From Firmicutes bacterium UBA5454 (GTDB taxonomy: Bacteria; Bacillota; Clostridia; Caldicoprobacterales; DTU083): a DNA stretch of 14,095 bases. Each line of letters starts with the position of its first letter. The first letter of the stretch is position 1. This document shows, piece by piece, positions 6,391 through 13,340 of this stretch. The DNA is taken from contig DIQU01000069.1 of assembly GCA_002426555.1 (NCBI GenBank), positions 1 through 14,095 on the forward strand. Direction: 5' to 3'. The notes under the pieces were generated by a model. The model worked only from the letters and a program-made list of their open reading frames with translations, searched no databases and was not told the DNA's origin. Position numbers and translations under genes: made by a program.

Positions 6391-7641
6391 TTACTTTATA
6401 TCCATACATTTTTTAATGTCCAGGATACCGCTGCCTTGTGAAAATTTGTTAACACCATCCATACTGAATGCATTTCTCATAATAGAGTTCTTAAGCTCTG
6501 AGGGCGCCATTTTTGGGTTTTTGCTTAACAGCAAAGCGGCTGCTCCGGAAACAATAGGTGTAGCAACAGAAGTCCCAGACATCCGAGTATAAGGTTCTTT
6601 CATAGCCACTGACCTTAAACCGCCGGTATATTCCGGATCGGTTTTAGCAGCCATGATATCTACACCCGGTGCTACTACATCGGGTTTTATCTGTCTTCCC
6701 TTAATAGGTCCCCGGCTGGAAAAGCTGGCAATTTTATCATCGCGATAATCCGTTGTACGCTTGTCATCTACCGCACCTACAGTAATAATCATAGGACTGA
6801 TACCCGGGGTTGCTATGGTGTTTTGTTTTGGTCCGGAATTTCCCGCTGCCGCTATGACGACCACACCTTTTTCCCAGACAGCCTCAACTGCCGCCGCAAG
6901 AGGATCAAAGCGTGACTCTGTTGGTTTTGCGCCTAAGGATAAAGACATAATCCTTATATTGTGTTCCTTCTGATGGTCAGCTACCCATTGCATTCCTGCC
7001 AGGATGTCGGATGAATTTCCAGATCCGTTTTCATCCATGACTTTGACAGCGATCAAATCAGCCTCAGGTGCAATCCCTTTGTACTTGCCTCCAGATGAAT
7101 AACCACTGCCTGCTGCAACGCCGGCTGTGAAAGTACCATGCCCGTTGTCATCGTAAGGATTCTCCCTGTTATTTACAAAATCTTTAAAAGCTATAATTCG
7201 GTTCCACGGTCTCGTGAAGTCTAGATGGGGGTAGATTCCCGTATCCAATACGGCAATCCCAATTCCATCTCCCGTATAACCTGTATCATTTGCAATCCTT
7301 GCGCCAACCTCCTGGGCGGCTACGTTTAAAAGTGAGGTCATCTTTACATCGTCGGAAATGTATTCTACAATCTCCGATCTGGCAGTTTCCTCCAGTTTGC
7401 TGCTGTCCAGCTCGACAGCATATGCATTGATTAACGGTAGTTCGTATTTTATATTCACGCCTTTGCTCTGCAGATAACTTCTGCACGCCGTGGATTTGTC
7501 CTTATTGATAAAAACAATTGCAGGTACCTTGCTTATGCCGAGGGTTCTGGTTTTTTTCAGCAAGCTGCTGTCAATTTTCTCTCTGCCTTTGCTGCTGCTG
7601 AACAGGAAAGGCAGAAGCATCATCCCCGATAGAATCTTCAA
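6391..7641 (-). CDS. subtilisin-family (S8) serine protease
   Basis: This is a 416-residue peptidase. The start is a TTG at 7641 with GAGGGGGG about seven bases upstream; an in-frame ATG at 7623 has a weak site. Residues 1-20 carry a short hydrophobic stretch (MMLLPFLFSS) that may be a weak signal or anchor; no clear cleavage site is seen. Residues 38-97 look like an inhibitor I9-type propeptide (VPAIVFINKD to IVEYISDD). The S8 catalytic domain spans about 115-415, with the full triad: D133 in VLDTGI, H168 in NGHGTFTAG and S358 in MSGTSVATP, plus the oxyanion N268 in AAAGNSGP. The order and spacing suit the AprX-like branch. All catalytic residues are intact, so it should be active. It is preceded by a 25-bp inverted repeat and followed by a strong terminator, so it is likely transcribed alone. 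Substrates are unknown. Confidence 0.93.
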   Translation of the reverse strand: MKILSGMMLLPFLFSSSKGREKIDSSLLKKTRTLGISKVPAIVFINKDKSTACRSYLQSKGVNIKYELPLINAYAVELDSSKLEETARSEIVEYISDDVKMTSLLNVAAQEVGARIANDTGYTGDGIGIAVLDTGIYPHLDFTRPWNRIIAFKDFVNNRENPYDDNGHGTFTAGVAAGSGYSSGGKYKGIAPEADLIAVKVMDENGSGNSSDILAGMQWVADHQKEHNIRIMSLSLGAKPTESRFDPLAAAVEAVWEKGVVVIAAAGNSGPKQNTIATPGISPMIITVGAVDDKRTTDYRDDKIASFSSRGPIKGRQIKPDVVAPGVDIMAAKTDPEYTGGLRSVAMKEPYTRMSGTSVATPIVSGAAALLLSKNPKMAPSELKNSIMRNAFSMDGVNKFSQGSGILDIKKCMDIK

Positions 7642-7665
7642 GGATATCCCCCCTCTCTATCTCAC

Positions 7666-7690
7666 TTTGTATATCTTATGTATATACAAA
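7666..7690. promoter_or_regulatory. 9-bp inverted repeat upstream of the protease gene
   Basis: TTTGTATAT at 7666-7674 and ATATACAAA at 7682-7690 are exact reverse complements separated by seven bases. It sits 25-49 bases before the protease start codon. On the minus strand it includes CATAAGATA (7680-7672), which fits the late mother-cell sigma-K -10 pattern CATANNNTA, with AC 17 bp further upstream (7698-7699). It may therefore be an operator, a promoter core or both. The sigma assignment is weak. Confidence 0.4.
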
Positions 7691-7719
7691 TGAAATGGTT
7701 AAAGGGAGACATCAAATTA

Positions 7720-7941
7720 TTATCGCAGCTCTGCCAGCAGCTTGTTAATCTTTGCCTTTTGTTCCTGGGTCAGCATGGGCATGATGGTTTGAAACATTTG
7801 TTCAGCTTTCTCAATCGTCAGCCCGCTTTGACCAGTCCGTATCATTTCCGCCAGCTCACTGATAATTTGATCTTCGGATTTTCCCTGCATCCTGCCGGCA
7901 ATCTGCGACATATTCTTCATATCTTGGGTATTGAATTCCAT
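7720..7941 (-). CDS. small unrecognised helical protein related to the repeats in 8113-9222
   Basis: This is a 73-residue protein with a strong GAGGAGGG ribosome binding site before the ATG at 7941. It appears almost wholly helical, with no signal peptide, membrane segment or cysteine. The C-terminal part, FQTIMPMLTQEQKAKINKLL (about residues 50-69), has the same pattern as the repeats of the divergent neighbour, notably MDSFAPMLNEEQKESMNMIM and LNVIRPVLSREQKEQTEKAQ: hydrophobic-x-P-M/V-L-(x2-3)-EQK. The middle (IISELAEMIRTGQSGLTIEKAEQMF) also resembles a helix pair. I do not recognise the family and give no function. The shared motif and the shared upstream region suggest the two proteins act together or bind the same partner. 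Confidence 0.85.
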   Translation of the reverse strand: MEFNTQDMKNMSQIAGRMQGKSEDQIISELAEMIRTGQSGLTIEKAEQMFQTIMPMLTQEQKAKINKLLAELR

Positions 7942-8041
7942 GTCATCCCTCCTCGAAACAATCTTCTTTTATCATCCTATTCAGCTGACTTTTATTTGAT
8001 ACAATTCATCTGCAGATTTTAGTGCACATCACAGACATCAT

Positions 8042-8072
8042 TGCGTATTATAGAATAGGAAACGGCATCTTA
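8042..8072 (+). promoter_or_regulatory. possible forespore sigma-G-like promoter of 8113-9222
   Basis: TGCGTA at 8042-8047 and CATCTTA at 8066-8072 are separated by 18 bp. The -10 element fits CATNNTA of sigma-F/G promoters. The -35 differs from the usual TGNATA at one position. Start would fall near 8080, about 25 nt before the ribosome binding site. This is a motif match only. Confidence 0.3.
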
Positions 8073-8112
8073 CATATCAGTCGTTTTCATGTCATTGTGA
8101 GGGAGGTATACA

Positions 8113-9222
8113 ATGATACAGAAAAAATATCCTGCAAGCTGGGAAAAGAAAAAACCCTGGGAATTTATTCCTAGGCGTGACCTCTTCCCCGATGCAGAAG
8201 TGCCGCTGAGCACAGAGCAAGCAAAACCCATCAAACAGACAGTTTATCAACCAGGAGTCCCGCCGGAAAAAAAGTATAATACTCCAGTACATCGGATGCA
8301 GAATAAAGCTGCATCAAGGATGCCTCAACAAAGACAAAAGGCAGCTCAGAAACCTGAAAAAAGCTCTCCGCTTCCGCTAAACCGCCCAATGACTCCGGTG
8401 AATTTCAAGAGAAGGGCGACCCCCGAGTTTTTGCTGCTTTTATTTGGCAGCTGGCTGTTCCTTGAGTTCATGGGCTCCAAAAAAAAGGAGGCAAAGCTCT
8501 TAAATGAGCTGAGAAAGCCCCAAGTTATTGAAATGCTGAAAGCAATAGGTCCCTATCTGGAAGATAATCAGCAGGATGCGATATACACAGCAGCTGGTGT
8601 CATGGAAGCCATGCACATGGTGAGAGATGTAATGAACCATACTTATCAAAATCTACAGCGAACAACAATAATGAATGTCCCATCAAACCCAAGAGCTCGA
8701 AAAGTGGAAGCCATAAAGGCAATAAAGCCTTACATTGCTTCAGATAACAGAAGACAACTGGATCAGGCACTTGACTTTTATGAAGGAGCTGATAGAGTTC
8801 GTCAAAATCTTATGACTTTTCAAAATAATCAAGTTTTAAGAGAAGGCCGCAAAACTTCTCCTTTGGAATTGGCATCGGATATACTGAATGTTATTCGTCC
8901 TGTACTTAGTCGGGAACAAAAAGAACAAACAGAGAAAGCACAGCAGATTATAAAAATGATAGAAGTTATGGGAGCTGTAAATAAAGGAAGTCAAAAGGGC
9001 AAAAAACAATATGCCTTAAAATCTGCGGAAGGAACGAGTAAAGAAAATCAAGCAGCAAAAGAAAACTCAACCGGCTCATCAGCTGAAATAGAAAAAATAA
9101 TGGATTCCTTTGCCCCCATGTTAAATGAGGAACAGAAAGAATCCATGAATATGATTATGAAAATGGCTCAGCTGCTGTCCCAGCCGAAGCAAGACGATGC
9201 CCTGGATTCGGATGGGGATTAA
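8113..9222 (+). CDS. unrecognised protein: Pro/Lys-rich N-terminus, one hydrophobic segment, four helical repeats
   Basis: This 369-residue protein has a GGGAGGT ribosome binding site before the ATG at 8113. Residues 1-100 are basic and Pro/Gln-rich with no signal peptide, probably disordered. Residues 104-120 (PEFLLLLFGSWLFLEFM) form a single hydrophobic segment flanked by KRR and KKK, so it may span or dip into a membrane. The rest carries four copies of a helical unit with the core (I/A)-x-P-(Y/V/M)-(L/I)-x-(2-3)-(N/E)-x-(Q/R): KAIGPYLEDNQQ near 143, KAIKPYIASDNRRQ near 202, NVIRPVLSREQKEQ near 259 and DSFAPMLNEEQKES near 331. Between repeats 3 and 4 is a polar Ser/Lys/Glu-rich linker (about 290-325). 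The end is acidic (DDALDSDGD). I do not recognise the family. A possible sporulation promoter upstream and the linked 73-residue protein are the only clues to function. Confidence 0.85.
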   Translation: MIQKKYPASWEKKKPWEFIPRRDLFPDAEVPLSTEQAKPIKQTVYQPGVPPEKKYNTPVHRMQNKAASRMPQQRQKAAQKPEKSSPLPLNRPMTPVNFKRRATPEFLLLLFGSWLFLEFMGSKKKEAKLLNELRKPQVIEMLKAIGPYLEDNQQDAIYTAAGVMEAMHMVRDVMNHTYQNLQRTTIMNVPSNPRARKVEAIKAIKPYIASDNRRQLDQALDFYEGADRVRQNLMTFQNNQVLREGRKTSPLELASDILNVIRPVLSREQKEQTEKAQQIIKMIEVMGAVNKGSQKGKKQYALKSAEGTSKENQAAKENSTGSSAEIEKIMDSFAPMLNEEQKESMNMIMKMAQLLSQPKQDDALDSDGD

Positions 9223-9223
9223 A

Positions 9224-9250
9224 AAAGCAGCGAGCTGCTTTCTTTATTTT
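9224..9250. terminator. bidirectional terminator between convergent genes
   Basis: AAAGCAG, loop CGAG, CTGCTTT (9224-9230 and 9235-9241) is followed by CTTTATTTT on the plus strand, and on the minus strand by a run of T from the A-tract at 9221-9226. It begins two bases after the 8113-9222 stop and three before the 9244 stop, serving both genes. Confidence 0.8.
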
Positions 9251-9759
9251 ACAGCTTTATCCAGAATGGGTAGAACAAGGGCTGCCAAGACTCCGCCAAT
9301 TGATGCCGTAACCAGCTGAGGCCAACTGAAAGCCAATTGGAGCTGCGCTGGTGCACCGGGCAGAAAAAACGGAAGGACTATCAGCACAATACCTATATAC
9401 AGGGTAACGAATTTGGCTATAGCTCCTGTTGCAAAAGCCAAAACCATGCTTTTTTTATAAAGAAGTGCTACGATGACCACCAGCACCAGATTTCCCAGTG
9501 CAATAGGACCAACCAGGATAGCAGAAAGCGTGAAGCCCTGGAAAAAGGCTATAACAGGTGCCACAATGGCAATGACTGCTCCCCCTTTAATTCCTATAGT
9601 CACTGCTGTTACAATCAAACACAGGTTTACCAGGGATCCAACAACATATTGGCTGATATTGGCCGGCATGAAGGGCATTATAACCCTCAGTGACTGAAAC
9701 AATACTGTTAATGCTAAAAGTATGGCAGTTCTAGTTAGTTTGGACAAGGAACGTTTCAT
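9244..9759 (-). CDS. ECF-transporter S-component-like membrane protein
   Basis: This is a 171-residue, very hydrophobic protein with five or six membrane segments, at about 10-30, 38-75, 77-100, 105-130 and 145-166. It starts at the ATG at 9759 with GAGGAGG upstream, inside the end of the preceding gene. The opening K-x-L-T-RTAILLALTVLFQSLR, followed by a Pro-rich loop and Gly/Ala-rich helices, is typical of substrate-binding (S) components of energy-coupling factor vitamin transporters. The length of about 170-180 residues agrees. No riboswitch precedes it because it is translated from the phosphatase transcript, so the substrate cannot be read from its context. It directly follows the phosphatase stop codon (TAA then ATG), implying translational coupling. 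A shared job with the phosphatase is not obvious. Confidence 0.7.
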   Translation of the reverse strand: MKRSLSKLTRTAILLALTVLFQSLRVIMPFMPANISQYVVGSLVNLCLIVTAVTIGIKGGAVIAIVAPVIAFFQGFTLSAILVGPIALGNLVLVVIVALLYKKSMVLAFATGAIAKFVTLYIGIVLIVLPFFLPGAPAQLQLAFSWPQLVTASIGGVLAALVLPILDKAVK

Positions 9760-11436
9760 TTATAATTCCTCCTCTTCAATTTTTACTACAAGCACAGTAA
9801 CGTCATCTATCATTTTTTTATCACCCAAGATAGCATCATACAAGTCGAACATGTAATCCACTGTCTCCGATGCACTGTAGTTCTGCAGACCGCGAAGATA
9901 TTCCATAAGATTTTTTTCATTGAATTGCTCAGGCCGCTTCCGATCAATTTCAATAATCCCATCGGTATAAAACAGCATACTGTCTCCTTCACTCAGCTGA
10001 ATGGTCTGATTTTCATAGGAAGGGCTGATCAGCCCGGCCAGCCTGCAAATAGGAAGCCCTTTTATGGAAATTGGTTCTATATCCCCGTCTTTGCGCAATA
10101 TCAGCGGAGCCGTATTCATCCCTGCTGAGCTGCAGGTTAATGTCTTATCCTGTTGATTGTATATTCCATAAAACAGTACGGTATATATTTCTTCCGGGAA
10201 AGTCATGTTATTGTAGGTATAAAACAAGTTGGTCAATACTTGTTTGGGGGTAAGAATCCTGATTCGTCCGTCATCGAATTCCCTGCGTACATGAATGTTC
10301 TGGTTTATAAAAACGGTAATCATAGCGGCAGAAACACCATGCCCTGCTACATCGCCGATCAGGATGCCAAAATTATCTTCATCAAGGCGGAAAACATTGT
10401 AAAAATCACCGCCTATCTTTTCACAAGGCAGATATCTGGCCGCAAACTGCAGCTTGTCGCTCTTGGGGAAGGATGAGGGCAGGAGAGCGGTCTGAATGTT
10501 TCGAGCATAATCCATATCGTTCAGAAGCTTTTCATTGGCTGTGGTAATCTCCTTCGTCCTTGTTTCCACCTGAAATTCCAAGCTGTTTGCATATTCTGCA
10601 AGTTTCCTCTCTGTTTTCTGGAGAGCTAAAAAAGGTCTTTGCACATTTAATACGAATTTCCCCTTGAAAATCAAATAATAGGCTGCGATTTTATAAATAT
10701 GCCCCAACAAGTTATAAGTATCGTATACATTGGTGTATTGGGTAAAGACCAACTCACTGAATATGCTCAAAAGCAAAGATAAAATAATGTACTTATATTC
10801 TTCTGTTTCTTCTCCGGTTTTATAGATCCTGTAGAACAGAAATATAGCTGCCAATTGCAGAACTATGATTACATATTCCAAACCAACCTTTAAGGGAGTC
10901 AAGCCGATACCTTCGATAAATAAGGGCGGCATGAGATCCTGTCTGAAAGAAATCAGATAAATGACAATGCCGCTATACAGCAATGAGGCTGAGACAAAAA
11001 CAAAGCGATGAATCCTGACTGTATAATTCCGCTTAACAAGACCGGCTGCCAATAAACCTGCTGCTGCTGTCAGTCTGGCGGCAATCCAAAAAGATGTAGC
11101 CGTTGCAGCAGAGGATTCAGTAAGAAAATCCGGCATTCCCTTGTAGTTAAGGGTGTGCATGACATCCAGCAGACCAACTGACAAAAATGTATTTAAAAAT
11201 GCTGTGGTTCTGAGGTTTTGGTTTTTTTCCATGGTATACAGTGAAATGAAAAAAATACAGAAGGACATGACTATGCTAAGCCCTTCCAAGCCAATATGCC
11301 AGTTTAAAAAATCCTCTGCGTGATATATCTCGTATATACTTGCATCATACCATTGAACCGTGCCGTATATGATGATAGAGAACAGGAGTACAGCAACAAA
11401 TATTGCATTATCTTTCTTGAAATTCTTAACCCCCAT
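9760..11436 (-). CDS. membrane sensor with MASE3-like domain and SpoIIE/RsbU-type PP2C phosphatase
   Basis: The protein has 558 residues from the ATG at 11436, where GGAGGAAAGGACA gives a proper ribosome binding site; the frame runs 15 codons further upstream without one. Residues 1-265 contain about seven or eight membrane helices, with the sequence SVGLLDVMHTLNYKGMPDF (about 86-104) characteristic of the MASE3 integral-membrane sensor domain. A coiled-coil linker (about 275-315) follows. Residues about 320-555 form a PP2C-type phosphatase of the SpoIIE/RsbU family: ALLPSSFP, then KIGGDFYNVF, LIGDVAGHGVSAAM, LFYTDGIIEI and MIDDVTVLVVKI. The metal-binding Asp residues of GGD, GDVAGHG, TDG and DDV are all present. 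It would dephosphorylate a target, typically an anti-anti-sigma factor, in response to a signal from the membrane domain. No such partner (STAS protein or anti-sigma kinase) is encoded in this window. Operon with 9244-9759. Confidence 0.93.
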   Translation of the reverse strand: MGVKNFKKDNAIFVAVLLFSIIIYGTVQWYDASIYEIYHAEDFLNWHIGLEGLSIVMSFCIFFISLYTMEKNQNLRTTAFLNTFLSVGLLDVMHTLNYKGMPDFLTESSAATATSFWIAARLTAAAGLLAAGLVKRNYTVRIHRFVFVSASLLYSGIVIYLISFRQDLMPPLFIEGIGLTPLKVGLEYVIIVLQLAAIFLFYRIYKTGEETEEYKYIILSLLLSIFSELVFTQYTNVYDTYNLLGHIYKIAAYYLIFKGKFVLNVQRPFLALQKTERKLAEYANSLEFQVETRTKEITTANEKLLNDMDYARNIQTALLPSSFPKSDKLQFAARYLPCEKIGGDFYNVFRLDEDNFGILIGDVAGHGVSAAMITVFINQNIHVRREFDDGRIRILTPKQVLTNLFYTYNNMTFPEEIYTVLFYGIYNQQDKTLTCSSAGMNTAPLILRKDGDIEPISIKGLPICRLAGLISPSYENQTIQLSEGDSMLFYTDGIIEIDRKRPEQFNEKNLMEYLRGLQNYSASETVDYMFDLYDAILGDKKMIDDVTVLVVKIEEEEL

Positions 11437-11476
11437 TGTCCTTTCCTCCGGTAAGATGGTGCGTATCATTCTACTT

Positions 11477-11506
11477 ATCATACCATATATGTGTAAGACC
11501 TTACAA
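11477..11506 (-). promoter_or_regulatory. candidate promoter of the phosphatase operon
   Basis: On the minus strand TTGTAA (11506-11501) and TATGAT (11482-11477) are 18 bp apart. The transcript would begin near 11470, about 34 nt before the ATG at 11436. Confidence 0.45.
11492..11505. promoter_or_regulatory. 14-bp palindrome over the -35 box of the phosphatase promoter
   Basis: TGTAAG and CTTACA are exact reverse complements around a two-base centre. The right arm overlaps the -35 box, so a bound protein could repress or activate the operon. Short palindromes can occur by chance. Confidence 0.3.
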
Positions 11507-11561
11507 ACTATTTTTCCAATTATCTACATTATCTGCAGTAGATATCGAATTACATAAGAAA

Positions 11562-11825
11562 TCATAGAAAAACCGCTTTTTTGGTTTCTCCTTCAACTTT
11601 GCCAACTCCATATCCAAGGGAAAAACTTTGCATCATACTGCCGGCAATCAAATTCATCAGCAATTGCTTCTCCGCCCTGGTCAAGCCTATATCTCCGATT
11701 AGAATGAATTCTCCGGCTTTTTCTTCAGCAATCAGCTGTATGGCCTCCTTGGTTCCTACATATTGATCATCCAGCCTCAAATTTGCCTCTATGGTATATC
11801 CCTTGATTAGATCCCCAGTTTTCAT
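11562..11825 (-). CDS. small hypothetical protein of 87 residues, unrecognised
   Basis: The ATG at 11825 has AAAGGTG about seven bases upstream. The protein MKTGDLIKGYTIEANLRLDDQYVG... has no signal peptide, no membrane helix and no cysteine. It contains two likely beta-strands around GYTIEANL and GEFILIGDIGL and two amphipathic helices (KEAIQLIAEE and RAEKQLLMNLIAGSMM), ending in a Gly-rich stretch (LGYGVGKVEGETKKAVFL). A real gene is supported by the ribosome binding site and by unbroken coding-like sequence. I cannot assign a family or role. It lies between the phosphatase gene and the CPBP protease gene, all on the same strand, but with gaps of 125 and 87 bp, so co-transcription is not certain. 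Confidence 0.65.
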   Translation of the reverse strand: MKTGDLIKGYTIEANLRLDDQYVGTKEAIQLIAEEKAGEFILIGDIGLTRAEKQLLMNLIAGSMMQSFSLGYGVGKVEGETKKAVFL

Positions 11826-11912
11826 TATTACACACCTTTATTGGAATATTCTTACATACAATAAAAGGGTTCCCTCAATCATAGCTTTCTATACCCGGCG
11901 ATGAGTAAGCGT

Positions 11913-12761
11913 TCACCTCATGAAAAAGTGTTCTATCAGACTGGATATGGGTATTACCAGAGTGTTATAGACAGAGTGTGATAAAATTGCATGCTCCACG
12001 CCCTTCTTGTAATTCACCCATCCAAACAAAAAACCAGCCGGCAAAATCTGTACAATTTTAATCCAGTCTTCCGTAACAACTCCAGCATGAGCCATGGCAA
12101 AAATCAGTGAAGTGATTCCAATGTTTATAACAACAGCCGGCTTGCTGCTTCCGAACCATCTGGCAAGAAGACCCATAGCAAAGTGCCTGTATAGAATTTC
12201 TTCAGTTACCGGTGCCAAAATGGAAGCAGAAAAAAAGGTATAGACATATACTATCCAACTGTTCCATTCAGGAGAGGAAGCCAATGCCAGCTCCGTAGGC
12301 TCGGGAGGAATCAGAGCAAACCAGGTAAATGACCAGAACACAAGTACAGGGGTGGGAAGCAGCACCAACTTCCAATCTATCTTTTGCAGGCAGCTGTTTC
12401 TTTCGATATCAAGAAAAAAGCTGCCCGGCAATCCGCCTTTTTTGGAAAGACCCTGACCGGCTCGCAGATATAAAATACTGGTAAAAAAAGTTATTAAGGC
12501 AGAGATTATATTGATTACCAGATTGTAGCTGGAATTCAAGTCATAATCTCCTACCTTGGGAAATACTATGGCATAACGCATGACAAGCGCATTAGCAACA
12601 CTTGCAGCAAAAATCAGGAATGAGACAAGAAGAACTCTTCCCCTCGAAGCACGGGTGACGTCTCTGGCTTCTACAAAAAAATAAACCATTGCCAAAACAA
12701 ACAAAGCAAGGTTGATAAATAGATTTAACAGCATTAATAATATAAAAGTCAAATCAAACAC
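11913..12761 (-). CDS. CPBP-family intramembrane metalloprotease (CAAX-protease/Abi type)
   Basis: This integral membrane protein has 282 residues from the GTG at 12761, with GGAGG seven bases upstream. An ATG two codons earlier (12767) is in frame but lies one base after the GGAGG, too close to be used efficiently. About seven to eight hydrophobic segments are visible. The three motifs of the CPBP family are intact (numbered from the ATG at 12767): EEILYR with E189, E190 and R194; FAMAHAG with H227; and AILSHSVYN with H264 and N268. These coordinate zinc in the membrane in characterised relatives. In other bacteria such proteins process membrane substrates or give bacteriocin immunity; the target here is unknown. 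It is separated from the HPr gene by a terminator, so it needs its own promoter, which I could not place with confidence. Confidence 0.9.
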   Translation of the reverse strand: MFDLTFILLMLLNLFINLALFVLAMVYFFVEARDVTRASRGRVLLVSFLIFAASVANALVMRYAIVFPKVGDYDLNSSYNLVINIISALITFFTSILYLRAGQGLSKKGGLPGSFFLDIERNSCLQKIDWKLVLLPTPVLVFWSFTWFALIPPEPTELALASSPEWNSWIVYVYTFFSASILAPVTEEILYRHFAMGLLARWFGSSKPAVVINIGITSLIFAMAHAGVVTEDWIKIVQILPAGFLFGWVNYKKGVEHAILSHSVYNTLVIPISSLIEHFFMR

Positions 12762-12815
12762 CAGCATGCCTCCAAATCGAATCCAAAAATTCTTCGGTAA
12801 AATAAGCTTCTGTTC

Positions 12816-12838
12816 AAAAAAGACACCTGAGTGGTGCC
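12816..12838 (-). terminator. intrinsic terminator after the HPr gene
   Basis: On the minus strand GGCACC, loop ACTCA, GGTGTC (one G-U pair) is followed by TTTTTT. It starts nine bases after the HPr stop and separates HPr from the protease gene. Confidence 0.8.
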
Positions 12839-12846
12839 ATGTATTC

Positions 12847-13113
12847 TTATTCTTCAGAAAAGTTATTTTCTATAAGTTTATCAATTTTATATAAAGCTGC
12901 AACCTCGTCAGGACCTTCTACCTGGACAATAATGCGAGTGCCCTTGAAGATACCCAGAGCCAATACAGACAATAAACTTTTTGCATTTCCTGTTTTCCCA
13001 TTTCGGATGATGTGAACATCCGATACAAAACCGCCTGCTGTTTTAATCAACCTGGCAGCAGGTCTTGCATGTAATCCCGCCTCATTTTTTATGATAAATT
13101 CCTTCTCAACCAT
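12847..13113 (-). CDS. HPr-family phosphocarrier protein
   Basis: This 88-residue protein is a PTS phosphocarrier homologue. The start ATG at 13113 is preceded by AAGGGG about six bases upstream. It has the phosphorylated histidine H15 in EAGLHARPAA with R17, and S46 in NAKSLLSVLALGI. S46 is the site phosphorylated by HPr kinase in Firmicutes, where it couples carbon supply to catabolite repression by CcpA. The two sites, the expected length and the beta/alpha pattern (VHIIRNGK, TRIIVQVEG, and a final helix) make the call firm. Residues around S46 differ from the usual VNLKSI loop, so kinase recognition may be altered. There is no EI (ptsI) gene next to it, so it may be a stand-alone paralogue acting like Crh rather than the main HPr of a sugar transport operon. 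A gene symbol is withheld for that reason. Confidence 0.92.
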   Translation of the reverse strand: MVEKEFIIKNEAGLHARPAARLIKTAGGFVSDVHIIRNGKTGNAKSLLSVLALGIFKGTRIIVQVEGPDEVAALYKIDKLIENNFSEE

Positions 13114-13149
13114 TTGTTTCCCCTTCCTCCACCTTTACAGCCTTTCAAA

Positions 13150-13178
13150 ATTTATTCTTTGAGGTGTTGATGCGACAA
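13150..13178 (-). promoter_or_regulatory. possible promoter of the HPr gene
   Basis: On the minus strand TTGTCG (13178-13173) and ATAAAT (13155-13150) are 17 bp apart. The start would fall near 13143, about 30 nt before the ATG. It is a moderate match only. Confidence 0.35.
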
Positions 13179-13217
13179 AATGAGTAGATACATTGTACAT
13201 GAAAAATATTAAAAGGG

Positions 13218-13231
13218 CAAGTTTTAACTTG
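13218..13231. promoter_or_regulatory. 14-bp palindrome overlapping the glyS -35 box
   Basis: CAAGTTTTAACTTG: arms CAAGTT and AACTTG are exact reverse complements around TT. The right arm runs into TTGACA, so a bound protein would compete with RNA polymerase. Confidence 0.4.
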
Positions 13232-13258
13232 ACATTTCTATATGCTTCAGGTCATAAT
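13229..13258 (+). promoter_or_regulatory. sigma-A-type promoter for glycyl-tRNA synthetase
   Basis: TTGACA at 13229-13234 is followed by TCATAA (17-bp spacing) or CATAAT (18-bp spacing) at 13252-13258. The transcript would have a leader of about 145 nt. Confidence 0.5.
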
Positions 13259-13289
13259 GGTGTTATTATTTACAGCTAGTCTAGTATGG

Positions 13290-13340
13290 TAATAAATTAT
13301 ATTCCACTCGCTGTTGCGCTCATTACATAACAATTTATTA
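13290..13340 (+). other. long-range inverted repeat in the glyS leader
   Basis: TAATAAATT at 13290-13298 and AATTTATTA at 13332-13340 are exact reverse complements with a 33-nt loop, so the leader could fold into an AT-rich stem. The loop contains CTCGCTGTTGCGCTC, which might fold further. No known riboswitch is recognised. Confidence 0.3.

Noticed and set aside
9337..9693. Long plus-strand reading frames of 118 and 74 codons
   Set aside because: They lie antisense to the transporter-like gene, have no ribosome binding site and show composition typical of a shadow.
10071..10476. Plus-strand frames of 60 and 107 codons
   Set aside because: They are antisense to the PP2C domain, without ribosome binding sites or recognisable motifs.
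11562..11592. Hairpin at the end of the 11562-11825 gene as a terminator
   Set aside because: The possible stem (AGAAACC with GGTTTTTCT) is weak, lies mostly inside the coding end and has no clean T-run.
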